Origin: Phyto melanocephala | Taxonomy: Eukaryota; Arthropoda; Insecta; Diptera; Rhinophoridae | Assembly (NCBI GenBank): GCA_941918925.1 | Contig: OW799236.1 | Span: 68,848,465 to 68,912,464 of the forward strand | Length of the DNA: 64,000 bases | Direction: 5' to 3' | Shown: piece after piece, positions 38,039 through 49,600 of the stretch | Position numbering within the stretch: position 1 is the first letter of the stretch | Layout: the number at the start of each line of letters is the position of its first letter | Program-made: the position numbers and the translations under genes | Notes under the pieces: generated by a model | The model's input: only the letters and a program-made list of their open reading frames with translations | Databases searched by the model: none | What the model was told of the DNA's origin: nothing

Positions 38039-40652
38039 TGTTACGCGCCGACTAGATTTTAACGCAAATATCTTATCATAATATTAAATTTTTACAATCC
38101 CTATAGAAATGGACTAAGAAGGCATATAAGGTCTTGTTATCCCAGCTAGCTCTGTGGAAATAGGGTAACGTGATTCTTAACCCGAATTCTGAGCGCGTAA
38201 ACACATAAAAATCTACTTTTATGCCATTTAGATATAAATACCCAAAGTAGAAAACAAATAAAGTTTAGTTTTATGAATTAAAATAAGAGACATGGCTAGG
38301 TGTAATGCCACACAGAGTACAATTCTTCCCTCCCTACTAATAAAAATGTACACACCAATGACAACCAAGGTACCCTATAATTTAATTGATTGTCCCTTTT
38401 ATCAAATTAGGCTATATTAACTTACATACATTATAATTCCTTAAATCTATCATTCCCAAGAAAATAATAAAACTTTAGCAATTCATATTTATATATTTAA
38501 AAGTAACATATTTATTGTAGAACTGAATATACCAAAAATAATCAAAATATGAAATTTAAAGTATTACAAAAAAAAAATAAATGAAATGCAGAAAAAAAAA
38601 TACCTTTGTTTATCAATAATAAAAAATAGAAACATAAGAAATGCATAAAGCAAAAACAACTAAATGAGTATACTATTACCTGCCAAATATGATTAAAATA
38701 AATATAAAGAAAAAAAACGATCAAAGTTGTTTACATTATTAATTAAGCAAAACGGACGGAATCGGAATATATATGTATGTTAATGAGAATTTAAGTATGT
38801 ACAATTGTAATAAAACGTAAAGAGAGTAATAATATATTATCAATGATTTTCAATTTAAAATTACTTACAAAATAAATCGTTGTTGTTTGCAAATTTGTTT
38901 ATTTACCATCTTGTTCCATAGTTGGGCCCAGCAAAGGAATACGATGACAATTTCTATTTTTAGAAAAAAATCTTAATTTAAAATAATAATGTACAGGTTA
39001 CTCTCAGTTGTAGATACATACATATGTTATTAAAGAATAATTTGTAAGAATAAAGTTAGGGTTAGCAATACAAAAATTATGTCAAACAATATGCATGGGA
39101 AATAGTTTTTTAATTTACATTTTAGGAATTAAGTTGATCATAGATTTATGTTATATAGAATTAAGATTATAGAGTAAGAATACTAAGAAGTTCGCTAAAT
39201 AATTTTCTTTTCATATATTCATAGTATAGATTAAGTAATAAAAAAATTTTTTTTTAAAGATTAAATTTTAAAGATTAAAAAAAATAGTTAGTTTTTATTC
39301 TCTTTTTTTTTTCATTAATTAATTCAAATTGATTGTAAAAATATTAGATTTAATTTTAGTTTTCTTTTTAAATGTTAATATATATGTAAATATAAATATA
39401 AATATTGGTTTAGAATTTATATATAAAATTAATTAAGGTTTATTTTTTTTTTCATTTTGAATTTATTAAGATTTTTGTATATATTTATTTTTATTAGTAT
39501 ATTGTGGGGAAAATATATTTTAAATTTTGTATGGAATATTAAGCTAACTTTGACTTTTAGAATTTTTGAATTGAATTTTTAATACCAACATATATCAATT
39601 CATTTAATTAATTTTTTCCTTCTTTTCAATTCAAACGTTATCAAAATGCTAAACTTAGCTAATATTAAATTAAATTTTTTCTTTATAATTTAGAATTAGT
39701 TTCCAATAAAATTTATGTTTAAGGTAATAACATAAGAAAAAAAAATGTAATATAGTATTTTATCTAAGGATATACTTATAAAACTTTTTCCTCTCCTTTA
39801 TACATATATTAGATTTATTAATTTGAGGATATTTTCGTTATGTGTGTGCACTTAGTTGGCCAAGTGTTAAGGATTTCTTGGAGACTTCGTGATAGTGCTC
39901 CAATTGTTTTTTTATGGCAAATTGAGTAAAAAAAATTCACTTTATATAAAGTTTCTGCTCTGGGATACGTAGCGTTCTTGACCTTGGTGAGTCGTTAATA
40001 GATTGACTTAAACGGTGTTTGTCAACTATTCCAAAATAGTACAGGTGTCAGCCACCTGGTAAAATTGTTCACCAATATTTATTAGTTCCCTAAAGGAACA
40101 TAATTATTATAAAAGTTATAAAAAAAAATTTGCCTTAGAATAAAAAAATATTACCTTTGATTTGCATAAAGTAGAGTAAAATAAGTTTTGAAACTTCAAA
40201 AATATTGTAAATTTTATGATAAAATTTTAATTACTTTTTTTTCTTTATATAACTTTAACACCTTTTTTCACTATATTTTGCTTCACTTTTCTTTTTAAAA
40301 ATTTACTGGTTAGTTCGACTTTTTGATACAAAATGAATAATTAAAATGTGGTGTTCTTTATTCTCGTTGAAATCGAGATTACGAGAAAATAAAATTAAAC
40401 GGGAATCGCATTCCTATGTAACCGGTTAATTGCGCTCAATTGTTTGGTAGGTATAATTACAAATATATGAAGTAGTTTATAAATGAGTCATTATCTCTCA
40501 ATGTAAATTACCGTGAAAGAAAATAAAACTCGCATGGTAGTAACTTAATGAATGTGATAAGTCTAGGGTTTTCGTTAAATGTTTTCCTATATTTTGTAAA
40601 AAAAAATTATCCCAATTTCTTCGTATTTTCTATCTGGAGACTAATCGTAACA
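38039..40652 (-). repeat. 3' LTR of element A (2614 bases)
   Basis: It begins TGTTACGCGCC and ends CGTAACA, so the termini form a 7-base inverted repeat TGTTACG/CGTAACA. It is uninterrupted and almost identical to the split 5' LTR; I noted only scattered substitutions and homopolymer length changes (for example TAATATATAT versus AAATATATAT near 39378). The CCAC at 40052-40055 corresponds to the target at which B entered the other LTR. No open frame of note. Confidence 0.93.
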
Positions 40653-40854
40653 AACCTGCTTCGTTCAAAGATTTCAAATCGAATGACGAACAGGAACGAT
40701 TTTCTTTCATTCTATGTAAAAGCGTAAAAAATAATATTTATGTAAATAAGTAACAAATCTAAATATGTACATATAACATCAACGTGTGGCACGACCCACG
40801 ATAAGCCGGGCAACATAACCAAAAGGGTAGTTAAAAAAAATGGAGCTAATATAA
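40653..40854 (-). other. Element A 3' untranslated segment before the 3' LTR
   Basis: About 200 bases between pol and the 3' LTR. There is no env and no clear purine-rich tract on the minus strand next to the LTR; the last bases before TGTTACG are GAAGCAGGTT. Confidence 0.6.
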
Positions 40855-40965
40855 TTAAACCTTAAGATCAGCTGCTTGGTATCTGCCAATATAAGTTCCC
40901 TTAAGATCCTCTATATCGTAGAGGTTACTACCAATTTTACCCCTTATCTTACATTTTGTATACCT
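40855..40965 (-). pseudogene. Element A integrase C-terminal tail, out of frame
   Basis: After the stop that ends the frame at 40949, the minus strand in another frame continues with a segment (about 30 residues, containing NLYDIEDLKGTYIGRYQAADL) that parallels the last residues of element B integrase (YYILEDTDGRVGTYHAKDI), ending at TAA 40855-40857. A single-base frameshift near 40960 therefore separates the tail from the core. Confidence 0.7.
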
Positions 40966-41728
40966 CTGGTAAAAATTTTCTATTAATTGCTTTCGACATA
41001 TTGCTTAATATATGATTTTTCCTAAAAACAATTTGTCCCTTTTGAAACTGAATTGGACGAGATCTCAAATTGTAACATTTTGCAGCTTTTTCATGTGCTT
41101 GATTCAAATTTTCTCTTATTTTACATCTTAGCTTTTGTAACTTGTCAGCACTTACTGAAATTTGTACATCTTCCCCAGATAAGCATTTTAGCTTTCCCAA
41201 TATTTCATAAGCTGAGCCATGTTGCACCATGTTTTGTCCAAATGTAGCATAATATGGCGTACATTTAATGGAGGAGTGATAATCACTCCGGAGTATCGAC
41301 AAAATCTGAGGTAGATAACGATCCCAATCTCTATGATCTTTATGGTTTTTCAAGAAGCATCTGATTTTAGTAATTATTTCCCTATTTGCGCGCTCTGAAG
41401 CATTTGCTTGGGGAGCATAAAAACCCGTTCTTATGTGCTCAATTCCATAAAGACAAAAAAAATCTCTCATATCATTGGAAACAAATTGTTTTGCGTTATC
41501 ACTGTGCAAGTATCTAGGTACACCAAAGGTGGGAAAAATTTCAGATTGTAAATACAAAATTACGTTGGAAGAAGTTGCTGATTTAAGCGCCTTTAGAAAT
41601 AAAAATTTCGTCAGATGATCCAAGCAAATAAAAATAGTAGAGTTTTTAGCTTTTGTTACTGGATAAGGACCCAAAAAGTCGCAAAAAAGTCTCTCAAAAG
41701 GTCTACTTGTAAAAAACTGTTGACCCAT
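40949..41728 (-). pseudogene. Element A integrase catalytic core and C-terminus (frame-broken from pol)
   Basis: This is the DNA-strand-transfer enzyme that inserts the cDNA. The 259-codon frame holds the complete DD35E triad: D17 (CDFLGPYP), D77 (HSDNAKQF) and E112 (ANASERANR), with 35 residues between the last two counting from D77, as in retroviral-type integrases. The C-terminal part (RSRPIQFQKGQIVFRKNHILS) is the basic/GPY-F-like module. It is separated from the upstream pol frame by a single-base frameshift at about 41776-41785, inside the HHCC zinc finger, and it loses its tail to a second frameshift near 40960. The ATG here is not a natural start; the integrase is normally released from the Gag-Pol precursor. 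Confidence 0.9.
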
Positions 41729-41774
41729 AAGCGGCCTTGAAATTTTGTTTGGTGATTTTACTGATTTACATTTT

Positions 41775-44240
41775 TTAACAGTGTCCTACATACGACTTTA
41801 CATCAGCTGTCATTGTAGGCCAAAAATACTTTTGCCTTATTCTAGCCAGTGTTTTAGTAGCACCGCCATGGCAAGCGGCAACTGAATCATGTGCAGAACT
41901 AATTATATTATTCGACAATGAACTTGGGATCCACAATCGCCATAAGTTTTCCTCTTCATCGTCCAATCCCTGCCTAAAATTTACTCTCTTATAAACTAAA
42001 TTATCAAATATTTTCAAATCAGGCAAGGATTCACCTTTTTCTGTAATTAGTTGCCTAAGGTTGCAATATTCTTCGCTGTTAAAATCAGGTGAACTAAGGT
42101 CAATTTCTAAGGGCATGTCAGATAACGATAGCTGTTCTACATCCATGCGCGATAGACAATCCGGTACTACGTTTAGTGAGCCCTTTCTGTGCTCGATACG
42201 AAAATCGTACCTCTGCAATTTTAGGCTCCAACGCGCTAATCTCCCACTCAGATCCTTTTGTGACATTAGCCATTTTAAGGATGAGTGGTCAGTTATTATC
42301 CTAAACGGCAATCCCTCGATATAGGGTCTAAACCTGTTTACGCAAACGATTGCAGCCATGCATTCTAGTTCCGTCACCGTGTAGTTTCTCTGCGATTTAT
42401 TAAGCTTCTGAGAAACGAAGGCAATTGGATGCTCATTACCATTATCATCGCACTGACATAATACACCACCAACTCCAACTTTTGATGCATCGCATTGAAT
42501 TATAAATTCACGATCAAATTTCGGTTGGGCCAACACTGGGGCAGAAGATAACGCTTGCTTCAATTTTTCAAAGGACAAAATGGCACTTTCAGTTAACGAA
42601 AATGGTTTGTTCGTTTTTCTTAAACAGTCTGTTAGTGGACCAGCGAGATGGGCAAAGTTGTTAATAAAACCTCTGTACGAGTTTGCCATACCTACAAATC
42701 GACGAACTTGTCTAGGTGTTTTCGGTATACTAAAGTTCTTTATTGACTCCACTTTCTCTGGATCAACTTTCAAGGTGCCATTTCCTACAATGTATCCTAG
42801 ATAACGAATCTCCCTTTGGCAGAATTTACTTTTCTTGACATTAATTGTAAGCTTAGCAGCTTTAAGGCACTTAGCTACATCCTCTAATAGGGCCATATGG
42901 GAGTCAAAATCCGGGCTACATATAAGCAAGTCATCGAGATAGATAAAAACGTTTTCACGTAGACGAGAAGGTATAACCTTATCCATTAGCCTGCTCATAG
43001 TTTGGGGACCATTGCACAAACCAAATGGCATATATTTAAAATGGAATAAAGGCTTACCCGGAACCACAAAGGCTGTTTTCTCCTTAGAATCTTGAGTCAA
43101 TTTTATTTGTAAAAAGGCGTCCTTTAGGTCTATGCCAGAAATGTAAAATGTGTCCTTTAACCTACTCAAGAGACCATTTATGTGGGGAAGAGGGTACGAA
43201 TCTTTCTTCGTAACAGCGTTAAGCTTACGAGAATCAATGCAGAGTCGAATTTTACCCGGTTTTTTTACCAAAACAACCGGGGAACACCAGGGTGAGTTTG
43301 ATTCCTCGATTACCCCCATGCTTAAAAGACGGTCAATTTCCCTATATGCCTCTTCCTGACGAGGAGGTGATAATGGATAATGCCTACATTTTATAGGAGT
43401 TGCATCCCCCGTATCTATACTGTGCTCTAAAAGGTCTGTGCATCCTAATCCCAACTTCTCGTATGAAGGAAACTCCGAAATAATTTTATCTAAAATGAGC
43501 TTTTGATGTGGTGTAAGGTTGTGAAATTTAACATCATTTTGTACTACTGAGTTAGATTGCAAGGAAGAAACTGTTGGAATTATTTCGGGGGCAAGAGCAA
43601 ACTCACGCCAGAAGTTTATTCCAAAATAGGCTTCTTGAACAAGTGAGGGAACTAAATAAAACAATATATCTCTAGTAACACCCTTGAAATTTATAGGTAT
43701 TTTACAAAATCCTAAGATGTTTTGTTTTGCCCCATTAGCAACAGATAAAGACGATTTTATTGGTATATAGGAAATATTATTACGCTGCAAGAGGCTCAAG
43801 CAATTATGGCCTAATACAGAAACGCTAGCTCCTGAATCAAGTAAGCCTAATATAGAGTCATTAAAGACTTTTACTTTCACGAAGGGACGATCTTCAGAAT
43901 CATGTAAAATCGTTGATTCTAAAATTTTCCGATAAAGTTTGCGCTTTTTAAAACGTTGCCTACATTTAAATATTCTGAAAGAACATTTTTTATTTAGCGC
44001 AAAGGGTTTTTCGTGTATTTCAATCTTAGTAGTTTGCCCATTTTTTAATTCACAAATGGTTTCAGTTTGGGTAAAAGCATTTTTGGGACATGATAGGATA
44101 TTAAGTTTTCGAAATGAGCTTGTGTGTTCAGTATCAAAATTTAAATCATTATCGGTATTATATAAGCTTGGTTTCAATTTGAACTCGGGGTTTTGCGGGA
44201 TGGACGAAAGTCCCCGGTGGCCATTTCGCCCGATTTTCTG
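41775..44240 (-). pseudogene. Element A pro-pol: protease, reverse transcriptase, RNase H, start of integrase
   Basis: The open frame counted from 44177 has 800 codons. The natural frame is entered by -1 frameshifting at 44240-44246, so the extra N-terminal residues upstream belong to it too. Protease: LLDSGAS at residues 112-118, catalytic Asp 114. Reverse transcriptase about 260-470: D350 (GIDLKDA) and YLDD at 413-416. RNase H about 557-675: CDASKVG with D563, ELE near 603-605, TDHSSL with D630, PDCLSR. Integrase zinc finger: H763, H770 and the first Cys at 800, where a TAA follows. The catalytic residues all look intact. The only lesion in this part is the frameshift at its end, which removes the integrase core from the precursor. 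Confidence 0.93.
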
Positions 44241-45568
44241 TTTCCCTGTACAATGTGTCTATTAGGACATGAAGGCGTTAGTACCCCTTTTTGCCCACAC
44301 TTAAAACAGAAACGTTCTGTAATATCCTTGTCACAATATATGTATGAGTGCCCATGTGCTAAACAATTCCAGCACTTTATGTTAGAATAATCTTGTTTGA
44401 TATTACTTTTGAAAACATGCAGCGCGTCGAGCTGTGGGTCGGACAATTCAGAGTCATATACATCATCTTGCGGCAAATTAATTTCACTGATGTTACGCGT
44501 AGAACTAGGATTAGGTGTAAAAGATTTATTGTCAAGTAGCACTCTTTCGGCCTTACGTGCAACGTCTCTAAAATCATTCAGTGTTCTTGATTCAGAACTG
44601 AACAATAGGAATCTTAAATTTGGTTGCAGGTTTCGCTTAATTATATCTACTAAAGCCGAGTCTGGTAAAGGTCTTTGCAACCTTGAATTTATTGACACCA
44701 ATGCATTATGAAAATCGTCATAGGATTCTTTCGGTTGTTGCTTGCGTAAAGAAATTTTCAATAAGATATCGTGTTCAGACTCAAGGTAACCAAATTCTTT
44801 AATTAGAGCCTGGCGTAAAGAATTATATGACACAGTGCTATTTTGCTTCATAAACAGCCAGTACCACTCTTCAGCTCTTTTTTCCAAGAGCACATGAAAA
44901 TTAGATAAAAGATGTTCACTTGGGCATCTTGTACGACTACTAAGTGTCTCTACTTTAAACAAAAAGTCAGATACGGAGCCTGTGCCATCATACGATATTT
45001 TCCATTTTTCCAATTTAATATTAGAATCACTATATACAGGGTCTAAAGATCTATTAAAATTTAAATTTGCAGCATTAGGATAGCTAGTATTAGAATGAGT
45101 AGTAGGCTGCCCCTGTGGGCTAGTGTTGCCTACACTACCTATTTGGGAAATGCTGTCCCTAATAGAGGAAAGTTCCCTTCTAAATTCTTCCCTTGTAGTC
45201 TGCATAGTTTGTTCCATTAATGATATTAACATATCAAAAGGGGCATCTGTACGGGCTTGATTCACACGATCAACATTTGGGTTATCACCATGATTATGTG
45301 TTTCTGAATGGGCAAATGTAAGTGGTAATGAATTGGGATTACTCATTATAGCAATATTTTGAATGTCTAAGTTCGAGGCCAAATTAGTGTAGCTCTGGGT
45401 ACGATGTACTTGTGGTGTTGCGCTCTGTGTATTTTTAACTGCAGGTGAATGCATAACACGAGCTTTAGATGCAGTTGGACGATCTTTAATTTCGATTGAA
45501 ATATTGTTGCTTGAAGCTGAAGCGTTTCTACCGCCTCTAGAACTATTACTTTGAGAGCGAGTGGTCAT
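44174..45568 (-). CDS. gag: Element A Gag (capsid and nucleocapsid)
   Basis: The 464-residue Gag polyprotein assembles the cytoplasmic particle that carries the RNA and enzymes. The first about 170 residues are Ser/Asn/Gln-rich and probably disordered, with a short coiled-coil-like stretch EEFRRELSSIRDSISQI. The capsid region (about 190-330) contains WKISYDG and EEWYWLFMKQ, the pattern of the retrotransposon Gag family (Pfam Retrotrans_gag). The nucleocapsid has one CCHC knuckle C399-x2-C402-x4-H407-x4-C412 and a second box C421-x2-C424-x4-V429-x4-C434, with Val in place of His, as also in element B. The frame is intact, from ATG 45568 to TGA. No RING finger is present, unlike element B. Confidence 0.92.
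   Translation of the reverse strand: MTTRSQSNSSRGGRNASASSNNISIEIKDRPTASKARVMHSPAVKNTQSATPQVHRTQSYTNLASNLDIQNIAIMSNPNSLPLTFAHSETHNHGDNPNVDRVNQARTDAPFDMLISLMEQTMQTTREEFRRELSSIRDSISQIGSVGNTSPQGQPTTHSNTSYPNAANLNFNRSLDPVYSDSNIKLEKWKISYDGTGSVSDFLFKVETLSSRTRCPSEHLLSNFHVLLEKRAEEWYWLFMKQNSTVSYNSLRQALIKEFGYLESEHDILLKISLRKQQPKESYDDFHNALVSINSRLQRPLPDSALVDIIKRNLQPNLRFLLFSSESRTLNDFRDVARKAERVLLDNKSFTPNPSSTRNISEINLPQDDVYDSELSDPQLDALHVFKSNIKQDYSNIKCWNCLAHGHSYIYCDKDITERFCFKCGQKGVLTPSCPNRHIVQGNRKSGEMATGDFRPSRKTPSSN
44240..44246 (-). promoter_or_regulatory. Programmed -1 frameshift site of element A (G_GGA_AAC)
   Basis: In the gag reading frame the minus strand reads CA-G GGA AAC, a perfect X_XXY_YYZ heptamer. 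It lies downstream of the last -1-frame stop (TAA TAG, about 44261-44266) and upstream of the gag TGA at 44174, so slippage here joins gag to pol without a stop. The same heptamer is a known retroviral slippery site. Frame arithmetic: gag codons start at positions 1 mod 3, GGA at 44245 fits. Confidence 0.85.
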
Positions 45569-46141
45569 AATTTTTAAAATTTTAAAAACTTATATAGAGT
45601 GTTAAAAAGAAAATATAAATAGTAGTTAACTGTTTAAGCTATAAGTAAATGTAGATCAAAATAAGAAAAATAAAAAAAAATTGCAAATGTAACTATTATA
45701 TATGGGATAATTAATCATTAATTTTCTTTGGGAATGACAAATCGTAAGAAATTATATGTAATAAAAGAAAATGAATAGCCCTATAAAATTTCAAAATAAA
45801 TCGATGATCTAAAATAATTTTTCTAGTTGTTTCAAATATATGCTCTTCCGCTACTTTTTCCAAAATATTTACTAAAAATAGAAAACGGACTGGAAAAGAA
45901 AATACAAAAATATCAATTTAAAACTTTTCGCAACAGTACCGAAATGTATCTGTTTCAGAAACTGGACTTAAAAAGCACTAATCGATAATACTATGACTTA
46001 TACATTCAAATTAAATTGCAATTGATGTTAAAAGTTCTAATTTCTAAAAGAAATTATAATGTTAAAATTTAACAATTATAAACATGAAAAAAAAATTTTG
46101 TTCATCTTTTATTCGAACTGTCAATGATTAGACTGCTTTTT
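45569..46141 (-). other. Element A leader between PBS and gag
   Basis: About 570 bases of AT-rich 5' untranslated leader, presumably containing the packaging signal. No open frame or clear structure seen. Confidence 0.6.
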
Positions 46142-46153
46142 CGTTGGGCGCCA
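46142..46153 (-). promoter_or_regulatory. Primer-binding site of element A, tRNA-Lys(CUU)
   Basis: The minus strand reads TGGCGCCCAACG, 12 bases complementary to the 3' end (with CCA) of fly tRNA-Lys(CUU), four bases inside the 5' LTR. Beyond 12 bases the match stops, in contrast to the 18-base match in element B. The tRNA sequence is recalled, not searched. Confidence 0.8.
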
Positions 46154-46157
46154 TATG

Positions 46158-48172
46158 TGTTACGCGCCGACTAGATTTTAACGCAAATATCTTATCATAA
46201 TATTAAATTTTTACAATCCCTATAGAAATGGACTAAGAAGGCATATAAGGTCTTGTTATCCCAGCTAGCTCTGTGGAAATAGGGTAACGTGATTCTTAAC
46301 CCGAATTCTGAGCGCGTAAACACATAAAAATCTACTTTTATGCCATTTAGATATAAATACCCAAAGTAGAAAACAAATAAAGTTTAGTTTTATGAATTAA
46401 AATAAGAGACATGGCTAGGTGTAATGCCACACAGAGTACAATTCTTCCCTCCCTACTAATAAAAATGTACACACCAATGACAACCAAGGTACCCTATAAT
46501 TTAATTGATTGTCCCTTTTATCAAATTAGGCTATATTAACTTACATACATTATAATTCCTTAAATCTATCATTCCCAAGAAAATAATAAAACTTTAGCAA
46601 TTCATATTTATATATTTAAAAGTAACATATTTATTGTAGAACTGAATATACCAAAAATAATCAAAATATGAAATTTAAAGTATTACAAAAAAAAATAAAT
46701 GAAATGCAGAAAAAAAAATACCTTTGTTTATCAATAATAAAAAATAGAAACATAAGAAATGCATAAAGCAAAAACAACTAAATGAGTATACTATTACCTG
46801 CCAAATATGATTAAAATAAATATAAAGAAAAAAAACGATCAAAGTTGTTTACATTATTAATTAAGCAAAACGGACGGAATCGGAATATATATGTATGTTA
46901 ATGAGAATTTAAGTATGTACAATTGTAATAAAACGTAAAGAGAGTAATAATATATTATCAATGATTTTCAATTTAAAATTACTTACAAAATAAATCGTTG
47001 TTGTTTGCAAATTTGTTTATTTACCATCTTGTTCCATAGTTGGGCCCAGCAAAGGAATACGATGACAATTTCTATTTTTAGAAAAAAATCTTAATTTAAA
47101 ATAATAATGTACAGGTTACTCTCAGTTGTAGATACATACATATGTTATTAAAGAATAATTTGTAAGAATAAAGTTAGGGTTAGCAATACAAAAATTATGT
47201 CAAACAATATGCATGGGAAATAGTTTTTTAATTTACATTTTAGGAATTAAGTTGATCATAGATTTATGTTATATAGAATTAAGATTATAGAGTAAGAATA
47301 CTAAGAAGTTCGCTAAATAATTTTCTTTTCATATATTCATAGTATAGATTAAGTAATAAAAAAATTTTTTTTTTAAAGATTAAATTTTAAAGATTAAAAA
47401 AAATAGTTAGTTTTTATTCTCTTTTTTTTTCATTAATTAATTCAAATTGATTGTAAAAATATTAGATTTAATTTTAGTTTTCTTTTTAAATGTAAATATA
47501 TATGTAAATATAAATATAAATATTGGTTTAGAATTTATATATAAAATTAATTAAGGTTTATTTTTTTTTCATTTTGAATTTATTAAGATTTTTGTATATA
47601 TTTATTTTTATTAGTATATTGTGGGGAAAATATATTTTAAATTTTGTATGGAATATTAAGCTAACTTTGACTTTTAGAATTTTTGAATTGAATTTTTAAT
47701 ACCAACATATATCAATTCATTTAATTAATTTTTTCCTTCTTTTCAATTCAAACGTTATCAAAATGCTAAACTTAGCTAATATTAAATTAAATTTTTTCTT
47801 TATAATTTAGAATTAGTTTCCAATAAAATTTATGTTTAAGGTAATAACATAAGAAAAAAAAATGTAATATAGTATTTTATCTAAGGATATACTTATAAAA
47901 CTTTTTCCTCTCCTTTATACATATATTAGATTTATTAATTTGAGGATATTTTCGTTATGTGTGTGCACTTAGTTGGCCAAGTGTTAAGGATTTCTTGGAG
48001 ACTTCGTGATAGTGCTCCAATTGTTTTTTTATGGCAAATTGAGTAAAAAAAATTCACTTTATATAAAGTTTCTGCTCTGGGATACGTAGCGTTCTTGACC
48101 TTGGTGAGTCGTTAATAGATTGACTTAAACGGTGTTTGTCAACTATTCCAAAATAGTACAGGTGTCAGCCAC
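46158..48172 (-). repeat. 5' LTR of element A, inner part (interrupted by element B)
   Basis: Starts TGTTACGCGCC and follows the sequence of the 3' LTR (38039-40055) to CAGCCAC, where element B begins. The remainder is at 62132-62728. The two parts add up to about 2612 bases, matching the 2614-base intact LTR. Confidence 0.93.
48169..48172. repeat. Target-site duplication of element B, left (CCAC)
   Basis: CCAC directly before TGTAATG. The intact LTR of A (40052-40055) shows this tetramer once. Confidence 0.92.
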
Positions 48173-49592
48173 TGTAATGCTATTTGCTATATATATGTGC
48201 TATGAATACCGTTCGCTCTAGTGAGAGGGAGATCAGACAGGACTCGTCTTATGTTTCGACTAGCATCTAGCGGCTGGGGTGGTTCGTTGATCTTTCTCAC
48301 TGACAGTCCATTACAAAATTTTAAAATTAAAGAGTCCTTAAAGCCACTAATTCATAAATAAGGATAACTGTCATTTAATACACAAACTAACTAATTGGGC
48401 TATGGTATGATATGAAATTTACGTGATCCATGATATTGCAATTGTTAAGTCTATTCACACTTTCTAAATGAGGAGGTTGGTAGATGTACCTCCTTCTGCC
48501 TCGATACCCACCCTTCCTAGGTTCTGGCGGCAGGAATAAATATTAAAAGAACCCCTATACAGTTATCTCCTCACATTTATCACCAAGGAAAACTCAATTA
48601 TAATTATTCGGACATATTAATACAATTTTTCTTTATTTACTTTCATAAAATTCATTCGATTCAAATTTCAATTTAATTTAAATTTAGTTTTCTTCTGTTT
48701 TATTTCTCCACAGATATATTCTTATAATAATTCTAACACCTATGTAATCATGATTTTTGTTTGACGTGTATCAATAATATAATTTATAAGGACATTCTAG
48801 ATTATAAAGTACATAGAGTTTATGTTATTACTCCATAACAATTCAATTAAAATTTCTTCAATTTATATTATTGTAGCATATCGTAAAACTTTCAATATGA
48901 AATTACAATTATTTTATATTAAAGTATAAAATTTAAGAACGTGTAGTTGTTAAGTACTTAAAAAAAATTTATTCATTAATAAATTTGATTAAAATGCAAT
49001 CAAGCTGTTTCGGTGCATCTACAAGGGTTAAAAACGTATTTGATGTGGTACATTCAGTGTAGTACATTTACAAATTTCTTTGTCAGAATTTATGCATTAG
49101 CGATGAAATTAAACGAACAAAACTTTTTCTTTTGTTTTGATAAAATTTTTCTTTCAACGAGTATATTAAACGATGATAACGCATATAGTTATCTCTTTCA
49201 CACCTGAATGTGTTTAAGCGGGGTTATTAATGATCTGGCTGGTTTGATGCATAAGTGTTTGTAATCGTATTCTTTTCATCTTTGGTTTGTTTTTGTTGTT
49301 TGGTATTTACATAGATATTAATTGTCATACAGCTTAATTGTGTTTCGGTTTTATAAACTATCAACATTGTTTTGGTTTTACCATCGTTTTGTTTATTGCA
49401 AATAAAGTTAATAAAAATTAAAGTTAAGTACTATTTATTTGATCAAAATTGAGATATGGATTATAATTTGTATTTGGTTTTGTGGTTTTTTTTTTTTTTA
49501 AATCAAGCGAAATATTAAAATTTTGGTTCACATAAGAATTTTAATAATGTCAACGCTATAGGTACGTACATATGTATCTGTGTATATATGTA

Positions 49593-49600
49593 GTATATGG
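49593..49600. repeat. Target-site duplication of hAT element, left (GTATATGG)
   Basis: Eight bases; the partner is at 50998-51005. Occurs once in the empty LTR near 60240. Confidence 0.92.

Noticed and set aside
42061..43359. Plus-strand ORFs inside pol of A
   Set aside because: Antisense shadows of the conserved pol frame.
44280..44330. Second zinc knuckle of A as mutated (Val for His)
   Set aside because: Element B has the same substitution at the same place, so it is a lineage trait.
38039..48172. Near-identical 2-kb blocks at 38.0-40.1 and 46.2-48.2 kb as a segmental duplication or assembly error
   Set aside because: They start with TG, end with CA, flank a gag-pol unit with a PBS, and the outer ends have a CAGG duplication: they are LTRs.
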